The position numbers and the translations under genes are program-made. Shown one piece after another: positions 26,821 through 34,698 of a stretch of DNA of 64,000 bases. The stretch lies in contig NZ_NADJ01000033.1 in assembly GCF_002196705.1 (NCBI RefSeq), positions 62,001-126,000 of the forward strand, given 5' to 3'. Origin of the DNA: Desulfosporosinus sp. FKB. GTDB taxonomy: Bacteria > Bacillota > Desulfitobacteriia > Desulfitobacteriales > Desulfitobacteriaceae. Numbering within the stretch: position 1 is the stretch's first letter; each line of letters starts with the position of its first letter. Below the pieces are notes generated by a model, which worked only from the letters and a program-made list of their open reading frames with translations, searched no databases and was not told the origin of the DNA.

Positions 26821-27402
26821 ATGGTTAACCTCATCTGGCTTATCATGTTAGTCATCGGCATTTTGATTTCAGCAATTAATGGGCAGATAGAAATTGTCAC
26901 GGTTTCGGCTATGAAAGCGGCCGAATTAGGGGTCGAGGTGGCTATTGAACTTATCGGAGTCATGAGTTTATGGTTAGGATTGATGCGTTTAGCCGAAGAA
27001 GCGGGAATTGTAAAGGGAATCGCCCGTCTTTTTGGGCCCGTCGTTCGCCTCTTATTTCCAACTCTAAAACCGGATAGTCCGGCCCTTGGAGCCATAATTA
27101 TGAATTTAAGTGCCAACATTTTAGGATTAGGAAATGCAGCGACTCCTTTTGGACTAAAAGCTATGCAAGAACTGCAAAAGGAAAATCCTACGCCGGACAC
27201 GGCAAGTCCTGCGATGATTACATTTCTCGCCCTGAACACCTCGTGTATAACTCTAATACCAGCAACAATTATCGGGGTAAGGCTGAAAGCAAATTCGGCT
27301 AATCCAACAGAAATTATCGGAACAACCATTGTTGCAACGGGATGTGCTATGACCTCGGCTATTATTGTGGATTATCTTTTCCGCAGGAGGGCAACAAAAT
27401 GA
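26821..27402 (+). CDS. spmA: Spore maturation protein A
   Basis: 193 aa, about five membrane segments, nucleoside-recognition (Gate) domain fold. The MNLSANILGLGNAATPFGLKAMQEL segment is highly characteristic of SpmA. With SpmB it is needed for spore-core dehydration in Bacillus and Clostridium. It overlaps spmB by 4 bp (ATGA), so the two are translated together. ATG follows AAGGGGGG. Confidence 0.94.
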   Translation: MVNLIWLIMLVIGILISAINGQIEIVTVSAMKAAELGVEVAIELIGVMSLWLGLMRLAEEAGIVKGIARLFGPVVRLLFPTLKPDSPALGAIIMNLSANILGLGNAATPFGLKAMQELQKENPTPDTASPAMITFLALNTSCITLIPATIIGVRLKANSANPTEIIGTTIVATGCAMTSAIIVDYLFRRRATK

Positions 27403-27935
27403 AGGCAATTGCTGAAATTTCACGTTGGGCGATTCCGCTGCTTCTTTTGTTTATTCCGGTGATTGCCTTTTTGCGTAAAGTACCTGTTTATGAATCCTTT
27501 GTGGCAGGAGCTGAGGAAGGGTTTAATACCGGTGTTCGCATACTTCCGTTTTTAATTGGCATGTTAGTATCAATTCGAATCTTTGTTGATTCGGGAGCTT
27601 TGAACATCCTGGCCCATTGGCTGCAGCCGATATTTGCTTATTTTGGCTTGGATTCTAACGTTGCAGCAATTATTCCTTTAGCAATAATGCGCCCTTTGAG
27701 CGGATCCGGGGCCCTTGGAGTGGCGACTCAACTGATACACCAATACGGACCTGATTCATATATAGGACGTTTAGCGTCTACCCTTCAAGGAAGTACAGAC
27801 ACAACATTTTTTGTTTTAACAATCTATTTTGGATCGGTAGGTATACGAAAGTATCGCTATGCTCTTAAATTAGGATTATTGGCCGATTTTATAGGCTTAA
27901 TTGCTTCGATCTGGATTGTGACAAAAACGTTTTAA
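27399..27935 (+). CDS. spmB: Spore maturation protein B
   Basis: 178 aa from ATG 27399, behind GCAGGAGG and overlapping the spmA stop; an upstream open frame from 27342 lies inside spmA. Nucleoside-recognition domain with MRPLSGSGALGVATQLI and GSTDTTFFVLTIYFGSVG, the diagnostic SpmB stretches. Acts with SpmA in core dehydration and heat resistance of spores. Confidence 0.94.
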   Translation: MKAIAEISRWAIPLLLLFIPVIAFLRKVPVYESFVAGAEEGFNTGVRILPFLIGMLVSIRIFVDSGALNILAHWLQPIFAYFGLDSNVAAIIPLAIMRPLSGSGALGVATQLIHQYGPDSYIGRLASTLQGSTDTTFFVLTIYFGSVGIRKYRYALKLGLLADFIGLIASIWIVTKTF

Positions 27936-27949
27936 TGAATTATTTCTGC

Positions 27950-27990
27950 GCATACTAACAATATCCGAAAGGAGGAATTTGTTAGTATGC
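27950..27990 (+). promoter_or_regulatory. Perfect 11-bp inverted repeat enclosing the ribosome site of a glycosyltransferase gene
   Basis: GCATACTAACA (27950-27960) is exactly complementary to TGTTAGTATGC (27980-27990). The 19-nt loop holds AAAGGAGG and the right arm contains the ATG start at 27987-27989. In mRNA the stem would hide the start codon while presenting the Shine-Dalgarno in the loop. As DNA it could be an operator. No U-run follows, so it is not a terminator. Confidence 0.7.
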
Positions 27991-28781
27991 TTTACATTCT
28001 TTTACCCGCCTATAACGAAGCCGGCTCTCTTCCGGTGCTGCTCGATAATATTGAACAGACCTGTGCTCATATTCCTCATTTAATTATCGTAGTTAATGAT
28101 GGAAGTACTGACACGACACCGGAGGTTATTACGAGGTACACTCAAATTTATTCAACGGTGCACCAAGTTGACCATGTTCAAAATCAAGGCTTAGGAGCAG
28201 CTTTAAACAGTGGATTTCAATACGTTTTAAACTATAATTCAACGCATAAGCCTTACTTGACAAGTGTTCCGGATGAATTTCCTGATATGGTCGTAACTAT
28301 GGATGCTGATAACACACAACCAGCTGATCGCATTCCCTTGCTATTGGAGGCGATTCGCTCAGGTGCAGATCTGGCCATAGCTTCAAGATTTGTTAAGGGC
28401 GGAGAACAATATGGTCTTTCTTGGCTGCGAAAAGTACTTTCTTGGGGAGCGGGAAAAGTCATGAATTTTTTCCTGCCAATCAGAGGTGTCCATGACTATT
28501 CCTGTGGTTATCGTGCTTATCGGCTTTCTTTATTAGCCGAAGGGACAAGGCAATACGGGCCGAACATTATTCGGAGCCGCAATTTTTCCGGAATGGTAGA
28601 ATTGCTCTTAAAAATAGCTCCCTTTGCAGATCGTGTGACAGAAGTTCCGCTAAAACTTCATTACGAATTAAAACAAGGTACAAGCAAAATGAAAATTTGG
28701 GCTACGATTTGGGGCTATGTCCAGTTAATATACCAGATTAAACGACAAAGGTGGAGTCTTGTCGAATGGGTCGAAGAGTAA
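27987..28781 (+). CDS. Family 2 glycosyltransferase (dolichyl-phosphate mannosyltransferase-like)
   Basis: 264 aa. GT-A fold signatures: LPAYNEAGSLPVLLDNI (residues 5-21), the VNDGSTDTT nucleotide-binding loop near 37-45, the metal-binding DXD-like DADNTQP near 106, and the SWLRKVLSWGAG region. Family members load a sugar from NDP-sugar onto polyprenyl phosphate for later transfer outside the cell. It pairs with the next gene, a GT39-like enzyme that would use such a donor. Its start codon lies in a perfect inverted repeat. Confidence 0.88.
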   Translation: MLYILLPAYNEAGSLPVLLDNIEQTCAHIPHLIIVVNDGSTDTTPEVITRYTQIYSTVHQVDHVQNQGLGAALNSGFQYVLNYNSTHKPYLTSVPDEFPDMVVTMDADNTQPADRIPLLLEAIRSGADLAIASRFVKGGEQYGLSWLRKVLSWGAGKVMNFFLPIRGVHDYSCGYRAYRLSLLAEGTRQYGPNIIRSRNFSGMVELLLKIAPFADRVTEVPLKLHYELKQGTSKMKIWATIWGYVQLIYQIKRQRWSLVEWVEE

Positions 28782-30178
28782 GGTGGTGTTTGTTGGGATT
28801 CATTCTGGGGATTGCTCTGCTCCTTCGCCTCAAGGGGATTACAAATCCCTTACTGGATAATCAAGGATGGCGGCAGGCTGATACGGCCAGTATCGCGGTT
28901 CATATGCTTAGCCATCTGGCGGATTTCCCCAAAGTACTGATACCTCAGCTGAATTATGACGGTGTAGCACCTCAAAACGTTGAATTGGAATTTCCCTTGT
29001 TTCCCTATTTATTGGCATGGACATGGAAATTATTTGGCTGGGCAGATATCTGGGGGCGGCTTTGGGCTATAGCTTTATCATTGCTGGCAATTTACGGATT
29101 ATATGATTTAGGGAAACATGTGATTTCCGAGAGGGCAGGTTATTTGGCGGCAGCGATTTATACCTTATTGCCTCTGTCGATTTATTACGGAAGAGTGGTA
29201 ATGCCCGAGCCAATGGCTCAAGCTTTAAGTATTTGGGCTTTGGCTCTTATTATTCGCTGGAGAAAATCGCCTGAGAAAAAAGATGTCGGGTTGATTGGAG
29301 TTATGATGGCAGGGGCAATATTAGCTAAGCTGCCTCAGTTAATGTTGTTTCCTGTTGCTTTGATGTTTGGCTTTTACCCTTGGAGACAAGCGTATCGAAG
29401 GAAATTCATCAGCTATTGCTTGATTGCACTGGGTTTCCCTATGGTATATTATTTATGGGTACATATGAATGTCAGCTCCTCAAGCCAATTTGTATCGGGA
29501 ATTATAACCAGTCAAGTTGCAGGCTCTAAACATTTGAATTGGAAACCACTTCTGAAAAGTTTACATCATGGTTTAACAGATAGCGCCCTTTTTCTGTCGG
29601 GAATGGGTTTATTAAGACTCTTTTTTAAGCGATTTTATGGACGAATAGCCCTTTTGGCGTGGGTAATCATTGCCTTGCTTTATCTAGGCATAGTCTGTGT
29701 TCGTATTCCCTTGGATTATTATCTGGTTCCTATTATGCCTCTAACTGCTTTATTAGGTGCTTACGCTTTAGAAGGATGTAAAAGGTTCCAACTCGTTCTT
29801 GTTCTCCTGCTCTTAATTGTACTCAACCGAGGATCTTATTCATATTTAAAGCCAAAATATCAATGGGATCCGGAATACTTGACCCAGGCAGAGTGGATAA
29901 AGGATCATACACCTTCTTCTAGTGTTCTGGTTTTAAGCGATCCGGTACCTATGACATTTTATTATGCCCATCGAGTGGGCTTTCGCCTTTCCGAAGTGTT
30001 AGATATGGGATATGAGAAATCTCCGGCCAGAGTGCTCTCGCAATTTCCGGGGGATTATTTTATTCGACTTCCGAAAACCCAACAACACGAACTTTTCTGG
30101 GAAAAGGTTGAAGAAGCTTACCCTGAAATTGGACCGGGGGTTTTTGCTCTCAAACAGCCAAAAATTAAGAAAGGCTAA
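28766..30178 (+). CDS. Membrane glycosyltransferase, GT39/ArnT-like (PMT superfamily)
   Basis: 470 aa from ATG 28766 behind GGTGGAG; a GTG at 28751 is an alternative. About ten to twelve membrane segments. The first extracytoplasmic loop contains LLDNQGWRQADTASIA, the acidic Asp region of GT39/ArnT enzymes, and RVVMPEPMAQ follows. Such proteins transfer a sugar from polyprenyl-phosphate to lipid, protein or polymer outside the membrane. It overlaps the GT2 gene and probably uses that enzyme's product. Acceptor unknown. Confidence 0.82.
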   Translation: MGRRVRWCLLGFILGIALLLRLKGITNPLLDNQGWRQADTASIAVHMLSHLADFPKVLIPQLNYDGVAPQNVELEFPLFPYLLAWTWKLFGWADIWGRLWAIALSLLAIYGLYDLGKHVISERAGYLAAAIYTLLPLSIYYGRVVMPEPMAQALSIWALALIIRWRKSPEKKDVGLIGVMMAGAILAKLPQLMLFPVALMFGFYPWRQAYRRKFISYCLIALGFPMVYYLWVHMNVSSSSQFVSGIITSQVAGSKHLNWKPLLKSLHHGLTDSALFLSGMGLLRLFFKRFYGRIALLAWVIIALLYLGIVCVRIPLDYYLVPIMPLTALLGAYALEGCKRFQLVLVLLLLIVLNRGSYSYLKPKYQWDPEYLTQAEWIKDHTPSSSVLVLSDPVPMTFYYAHRVGFRLSEVLDMGYEKSPARVLSQFPGDYFIRLPKTQQHELFWEKVEEAYPEIGPGVFALKQPKIKKG

Positions 30179-30255
30179 GTGAACTCGTTCAGCTAAAGCT
30201 GAAACGAAGGACCCACCCCCACTTATAGAAGTGGGGGGCTTAAAAACCGGATAAA
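30177..30255 (-). repeat. Interspersed structured element, copy D (short deletion form)
   Basis: About 75 bp in minus orientation. On that strand it reads TTTTATCCGGTTTTTAAG, the perfect CCCCCACTT/AAGTGGGGG hairpin as in copy C, GTGGGTCCTTCGTT, then TTCAGCTTTAGCTGAACGAGTTCACTT. All central sequence is missing. It begins one to two bases inside the glycosyltransferase stop codon (TAA-GTGAAC). Confidence 0.75.
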
Positions 30256-30285
30256 AGCCCATAAAGAGGATAATAGTGAAAAGGA

Positions 30286-31068
30286 ATGAGAAGCTTCATG
30301 GAGGTTAAATACAAACATGAAAAAAGCCCAGAATCCGGCGTACGGCTGCAAAAAGTGTTGGCTCAAGCTGGAGTCGCCTCGCGCCGCCAAGTTGAAAAAT
30401 TAATTCAAGAAGGACGAGTGAAAGTCAATGGTTTTACGGTCTCTGTTTTAGGAACTAAGGTCCGTGCCGAAGATGAGATTATAGTGGATGGGGTTCTCGT
30501 TAAAAAGGCTGAGGAACTGCATTATTATTTGCTTAATAAACCGGCAGGAGTAATTTCGAGCGCTCGAGATCCACGGGGAAGACCAACTGTTGTTGATTTA
30601 ATGAAAAATGTCCCAGTTAGAGTGTATCCAGTGGGTCGGTTAGATTATGATACTTCAGGTTTGCTGATTATGACAAACGATGGAGAACTAGCCCATCGCT
30701 TAATGCATCCTTCTTACGGGGTAAATAAAACCTATAGGGTTTGGGTTAAAGGCCCGGTGGAACTGGAAGCTCTGGAACAGCTAAGAAAAGGGGTTGAACT
30801 TGAAGACGGCAAAACCGCTCCGGCTAAAGTTATCAGCAGGAGCGGTCATAAACAACATTTGCTTGAAGTCCTTGAAGTGACAATTCATGAAGGGAAAAAT
30901 AGGCAGGTGCGGAGAATGTTTGAATCTGTCGGCTATCCCGTTGTTCAATTAGAGCGCATAGCTTATGGGCCTTTAACCCTGGATGGACAACGTTTTTCAG
31001 CAGGAAACTATCGATCTTTAACCATTGAGGAAGTAAAAAAGCTTCGCTTATTAGTTGGACGGTCTTAA
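30286..31068 (+). CDS. rluB: 23S rRNA pseudouridine synthase RluB/RsuA family
   Basis: 260 aa (a start at 30298 is equally possible). An N-terminal S4 RNA-binding domain (about 18-75, RLQKVLAQAGVASRRQVEKLI) precedes the RsuA/RluB catalytic domain with the Asp nucleophile in VGRLDYDTSGLLI near 112. GKNRQVRRM near 203 completes the family signature. It converts a helix-89 uridine of 23S rRNA to pseudouridine. In Bacillus rluB lies near spmAB, and here they are four genes apart. Confidence 0.92.
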   Translation: MRSFMEVKYKHEKSPESGVRLQKVLAQAGVASRRQVEKLIQEGRVKVNGFTVSVLGTKVRAEDEIIVDGVLVKKAEELHYYLLNKPAGVISSARDPRGRPTVVDLMKNVPVRVYPVGRLDYDTSGLLIMTNDGELAHRLMHPSYGVNKTYRVWVKGPVELEALEQLRKGVELEDGKTAPAKVISRSGHKQHLLEVLEVTIHEGKNRQVRRMFESVGYPVVQLERIAYGPLTLDGQRFSAGNYRSLTIEEVKKLRLLVGRS

Positions 31069-31577
31069 CCAATAGGATAAAGAGGATGATCTATGGAGGT
31101 ATTCCATTTTTCAATGTCTTTTCCTCCAAAAGCTCCTAAAGCATTGGCGACTGAATTTTGTTTTTCATGATTGGTTGTAATAAGGACCAGCCAATGTCCG
31201 GTTCTGACTTCGTGCTCATAATGACGAGCCCGTTCCGCAGAAATACCATAGACTAAGAGGGCTTCTGTCAATCCACGTCCCTGGGGTTGATGCATCAACA
31301 GGTTGGCTATAGGTCCGGCTGCTGCCACCTCGCCAAGATTGGGAACGTTAAAAGGGGGAGCTTGAACAAGCCAAGCGTTAAATTTGTCAAGATTAATTTC
31401 GCTCGGATAGTAGGCCAGCTCATTAGCAATTTCTTCTTTGAATTCTCCTTGATGCAGATAATCGCTGAGAACAACAACAGAAATTTTACTATTGGCTAAG
31501 GATTCTCCTTGGATCTCTTCAATTGCTTCTTTTGTTTGTTGAGGGCCTTTAAATATTGCAACCACAGTTTTTCGCAT
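31065..31577 (-). CDS. Hypothetical protein, YflT/low-temperature-induced-like
   Basis: 170 aa, soluble. The N-terminus VVAIFKGPQQTKEAIEEIQ and the central GPIANLLMHQPQGRGLTEALLVYGISAERARHYEHEVRTGHWLVLI resemble the general-stress YflT/DUF1269-like proteins, in which a ferredoxin-like fold is interrupted by a helical Gly/Ala-rich segment; here that segment is short. Function unknown. It converges on rluB with a 4-bp overlap of the two stop regions. The start follows an AGGAGA site on the minus strand. Confidence 0.65.
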   Translation of the reverse strand: MRKTVVAIFKGPQQTKEAIEEIQGESLANSKISVVVLSDYLHQGEFKEEIANELAYYPSEINLDKFNAWLVQAPPFNVPNLGEVAAAGPIANLLMHQPQGRGLTEALLVYGISAERARHYEHEVRTGHWLVLITTNHEKQNSVANALGAFGGKDIEKWNTSIDHPLYPIG

Positions 31578-31742
31578 ATTCTAATCTCCTTTGACAGCAT
31601 TTCCTTTTCCTTATAATAAGGTTAGTATGTCCACAAAGTGTGAGCATATAGCAAATTAGGCAGGAGAAAATAATCCCTATGGAGAATATTTTGCTTAAAC
31701 GATAAAAAAATTGTAGGTTTATATAGAACGGAGAGATCAGAG

Positions 31743-32207
31743 ATGAAAATACGGATCGGAGAGGAACTTTTAACGGAACATGTCCGTGTGAGGATTCGTT
31801 TGGATTTTCGTGGTGAAGCACACAGCGGACGTTTCTTTTTCGGAAGCAAAAGTAAAGAACAAGTAGCCGAAGCAACGAGGGAACAGCAGGTTGCTGTATT
31901 GCGAAATGTCCCACTTCAGGGAATTATGATAGAGGATGTTGATTTGAGTCTAGATGTCTACACAGTTACTGAAGGCTCGGGACGAAGAACCCAAGAGTCA
32001 GCATTTGCGCCTATTATTCTTACTCTTAGGGTAGAAAATCTCGATGATTTATTGCCTTTATTAATTAAACCGGAATTCCGTAAGATTGAATTTTTGAGTC
32101 CAGAAAGTATTTCTTTACATCGCCTGGACATGGAGCGCTTGCTATTCCGTTTAAGTCAATCTTTTCAACAGGAACTTAAGGCTATAGAACAAAAATATCT
32201 GCGCTAG
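31743..32207 (+). CDS. Hypothetical protein, 154 aa
   Basis: No family recognised. It is soluble, with charged beta-strand-rich N- and C-terminal parts and no signal peptide or membrane segment. An open frame of 154 codons behind GGAGAG, with the third-position bias of its neighbours, supports a real gene. The sequence VRVRIRLDFRGEAHSGRFFFGS at the start of the protein is notable for alternating charged and aromatic residues. Stands alone between a divergent stress-like gene and the lactate locus. Confidence 0.6.
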   Translation: MKIRIGEELLTEHVRVRIRLDFRGEAHSGRFFFGSKSKEQVAEATREQQVAVLRNVPLQGIMIEDVDLSLDVYTVTEGSGRRTQESAFAPIILTLRVENLDDLLPLLIKPEFRKIEFLSPESISLHRLDMERLLFRLSQSFQQELKAIEQKYLR

Positions 32208-32796
32208 AGATCATTAGATTTAACGTAACTTCGCAAATTATATAAAAATATAAAAAATTTAAAATAATTAAATAACTTACTAAATAATTTATTCACAAAG
32301 ATCCTAACATATTGTAATTTTTTCAATATTATATTATTCTAAAAGGGAGGTGAGAGACAGTACATTTTTTCAATTCTACATATTGTTTGTGAAACGGAGT
32401 TTTGAATATTGAAATAGTTTTGAATAAAATATAACTAAATCTAGTTTAATATTCACGTTCAGCTCTGTAAATTAAACAATATAGTTAAATCTACTAAAAA
32501 TAAGATATTTCTCTAAAGTAAAATTCGAATCATTTTTGTTTTTATTTTTTGTTCTAAAAATTCGGAATAGGGTCCCAAAATTATTAAAATTTGATAATAA
32601 GTGAAACAAAGAATTTAATAGCATATTGAAATTTTCATTCTTTAGAGGTAGTATATTAAGCAGGTTAATGGTCTGACAGTCAAACAATCAGCCATTTCCT
32701 ATAATCTTAGAAGAGAAGGAGGGTGAACGGTAGTATAAGTTAATTCTAAATTGGAAACGCTCTAGACATAATTAAATGAAAGGTGGAATTAAACAA
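32208..32796. other. Very AT-rich leader/intergenic region ahead of lctP
   Basis: About 590 bp, extremely A+T-rich in 32215-32340. It contains two strong ribosome-site-like sequences that precede no long frame (AGGGAGGTGA near 32344 and AAGGAGGGTGA near 32716), a possible promoter (TTGAAA 32626-32631, 17 bp, TAGTAT 32649-32654) and the GntR-type operator at 32671-32685. No gene of more than about 20 codons is supported. Confidence 0.6.
32671..32685 (+). promoter_or_regulatory. FadR/GntR-type operator upstream of lctP
   Basis: GTCTGACAGTCAAAC is an imperfect palindrome centred on TGAC-A-GTCA. The same motif, perfectly palindromic (GTCTGACAATCAGAC), precedes the glcD-like gene at 34661. It fits the (T)GGTCnnACnA-type sites of FadR-subfamily regulators. 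It lies just downstream of the proposed lctP promoter, where a bound repressor would block transcription. Confidence 0.7.
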
Positions 32797-34446
32797 ATGC
32801 CATGGACACAGAATTACGCTGCCCTTGGAAATAGCATTCCATTAACTGCGCTTGCTGTTTCTCTGCCTATTTTTTATCTGTTTTGGGCTCTTGCTATTAA
32901 ACGAATGAAAGGGCATATTGCAGGTACTACTACGCTCTTATTTACGATTATTGATGTTATTCTCGTTTACAAAATGCCAGTTGGCCTTGCTATTTCAGCA
33001 AGTATACTCGGAGTAATCAATGGATGGTTCCCGATCGCCTGGATTATTGTAGCCGCGGTTTTTCTATATAACTTAACAGTTGAAGCAGGTCAATTCGATA
33101 TTATTAAAAGTTCAATCGCCTCTTTATCGGATGACCGTCGACTTCAAGCCCTTCTGATTGCATTTTCCTTTGGTGCCTTCCTCGAGGGGGCTGCAGGATT
33201 TGGTACTCCAGTAGCTATTACCGCTTCCATCTTGGTGGGATTAGGTTTTGAACCACTTTATGCTGCAGGTATTTGCTTAGTTGCTAATACTGCTCCGGTA
33301 GCCTTCGGAGGAATCGGTTCTCCAATTATTGCTGCTGCTGCTTCTTCAGGAATTGATCAAAATATTATTGCAGCCGCAATCGGACGTCAATTACCATTTC
33401 TCTCCGTGTTTGTGCCTTTGTATCTGATCATTTTAATGGCCGGTTGGAAAGGTGCTAAAGAAGTTCTCCCTGGAATTGCCGTTTCCGGTATTACCTTTGC
33501 CGTTGCGCAATGGTGGTCCTCTAACTATCTCGGAGCTCTGCTTCCTGATATTATTGCCTCAATCTTCTCTCTAATTTGCACGGCTATTCTGCTGAAATTC
33601 TGGAAACCCAAGAATATTTGGCGCTTCCCGAACGAAAAGAACGTCAAAATCGAGCAACATCAAAAATATACCGGTGGTCAAATTTTAAAGGCTTGGTCTC
33701 CATTCATCGTTCTTACAGTAATGGTAGGAATCTGGGGCTCTAATCCTTTCAAAGATTTTGTTACCAAACAGCTTAAATGGTTTATCATGATTCCTCATTG
33801 GCCTGGTCTCGATGGCTTAGTTTATAAAGCTGCACCGATTGTTAATAAGCCTACCATATATGGCGCTAATTATAAGTGGGATTTCTTCCTGGCAACTGGA
33901 ACAGTCATTTTATTCGCTTGTATCATCACCATGATCATTCTCAAAATCAGTCCTTCTCGAGCTAGTAAGGTTGCCGGATCCACTGTAAAGAGTCTCATCT
34001 ATCCGATTATCACCATTGGTTCAGTACTTGGCTTCGCTTATATAGCTAACTATTCCGGACTTTCTTACACCCTTGGCTTATTCTTCTCCCTTACTGGACA
34101 TGCGTTCCCATTCTTCGCTCCAATCTTAGGATGGCTCGGCGTATTCTTAACTGGATCCGATACATCGGCCAATGCTCTCTTCGGACAATTGCAGCGTGTT
34201 ACTGCTACACAAGTGGGAATCAATCCTATCCTCACCGTTGCTGCCAACAGCTCTGGTGGTGTCGTAGGAAAAATGATCTCTCCGCAATCCATCGCTGTTG
34301 CTGCTGCAGCTACAGACTTAGTTGGCCGAGAGTCAGATCTCTTCCGCTTCACAATTAAGCATTCTGTGTTTATGTTGGTTCTTATCATGTGTATGACTTA
34401 TATTCAAGCCTACTTCGTACCTGGCATGATGCCGATCTTACACTAA
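32797..34446 (+). CDS. lctP: L-lactate permease
   Basis: 549 aa from ATG 32797, ten bases after AAAGGTGG; a start at 32776 is less likely. About thirteen membrane segments. GAFLEGAAGFGTPVAITASILVGLG and GGIGSPIIAAAASSG, and near the C-terminus GSDTSANALFGQLQ and the NSSGGVVGKMISPQSIAVA segment, are the conserved LctP/LldP blocks. It imports lactate with H+. A terminator and a new promoter separate it from the oxidase genes, but a shared operator suggests joint control. Confidence 0.94.
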   Translation: MPWTQNYAALGNSIPLTALAVSLPIFYLFWALAIKRMKGHIAGTTTLLFTIIDVILVYKMPVGLAISASILGVINGWFPIAWIIVAAVFLYNLTVEAGQFDIIKSSIASLSDDRRLQALLIAFSFGAFLEGAAGFGTPVAITASILVGLGFEPLYAAGICLVANTAPVAFGGIGSPIIAAAASSGIDQNIIAAAIGRQLPFLSVFVPLYLIILMAGWKGAKEVLPGIAVSGITFAVAQWWSSNYLGALLPDIIASIFSLICTAILLKFWKPKNIWRFPNEKNVKIEQHQKYTGGQILKAWSPFIVLTVMVGIWGSNPFKDFVTKQLKWFIMIPHWPGLDGLVYKAAPIVNKPTIYGANYKWDFFLATGTVILFACIITMIILKISPSRASKVAGSTVKSLIYPIITIGSVLGFAYIANYSGLSYTLGLFFSLTGHAFPFFAPILGWLGVFLTGSDTSANALFGQLQRVTATQVGINPILTVAANSSGGVVGKMISPQSIAVAAAATDLVGRESDLFRFTIKHSVFMLVLIMCMTYIQAYFVPGMMPILH

Positions 34447-34466
34447 GGGTTAATCATTTAAAATGG

Positions 34467-34504
34467 AACGTGGGAAGGGGTAAATTAACCCTTTCCCACG
34501 TTTT
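34467..34504 (+). terminator. Terminator of lctP
   Basis: AACGTGGGAA pairs with TTCCCACGTT, with further GGG/CCC pairing inside, followed by TTTTC. Confidence 0.85.
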
Positions 34505-34582
34505 CATGCCAGCGTAAAGTAAGTTGGCAAGTAAATTGTTAATTATATAAATTTGTCAATTCATTTATCTAAAATTCTCATA

Positions 34583-34611
34583 TTGAAATTTCAATACAGT
34601 TAGATTATTAT
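34583..34611 (+). promoter_or_regulatory. Promoter of the glcD-glcF-like operon
   Basis: TTGAAA, 17-bp spacer, TATTAT. The surrounding CATATTGAAATTT (34580-34592) also occurs upstream of lctP (32623-32635). Confidence 0.65.
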
Positions 34612-34660
34612 TATATATATCAAAGATATGAAGATTGCTTTTTTATTTTGCTTTTGTGTG

Positions 34661-34675
34661 GTCTGACAATCAGAC
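34661..34675 (+). promoter_or_regulatory. FadR/GntR-type operator upstream of the glcD-like gene
   Basis: GTCTGACAATCAGAC is a perfect 6-3-6 palindrome, and the lctP operator is a one-arm variant of it. It sits about 45 bp after the proposed transcription start and 24 bp before the ATG. Confidence 0.75.
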
Positions 34676-34698
34676 ATTAAAAAGGGGGAAACAAAATA

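Noticed and set aside
32342-32408. Short coding frame behind AGGGAGGTGA
   Set aside because: About 20 codons, with the GTG inside the ribosome site itself; no evidence of coding constraint.
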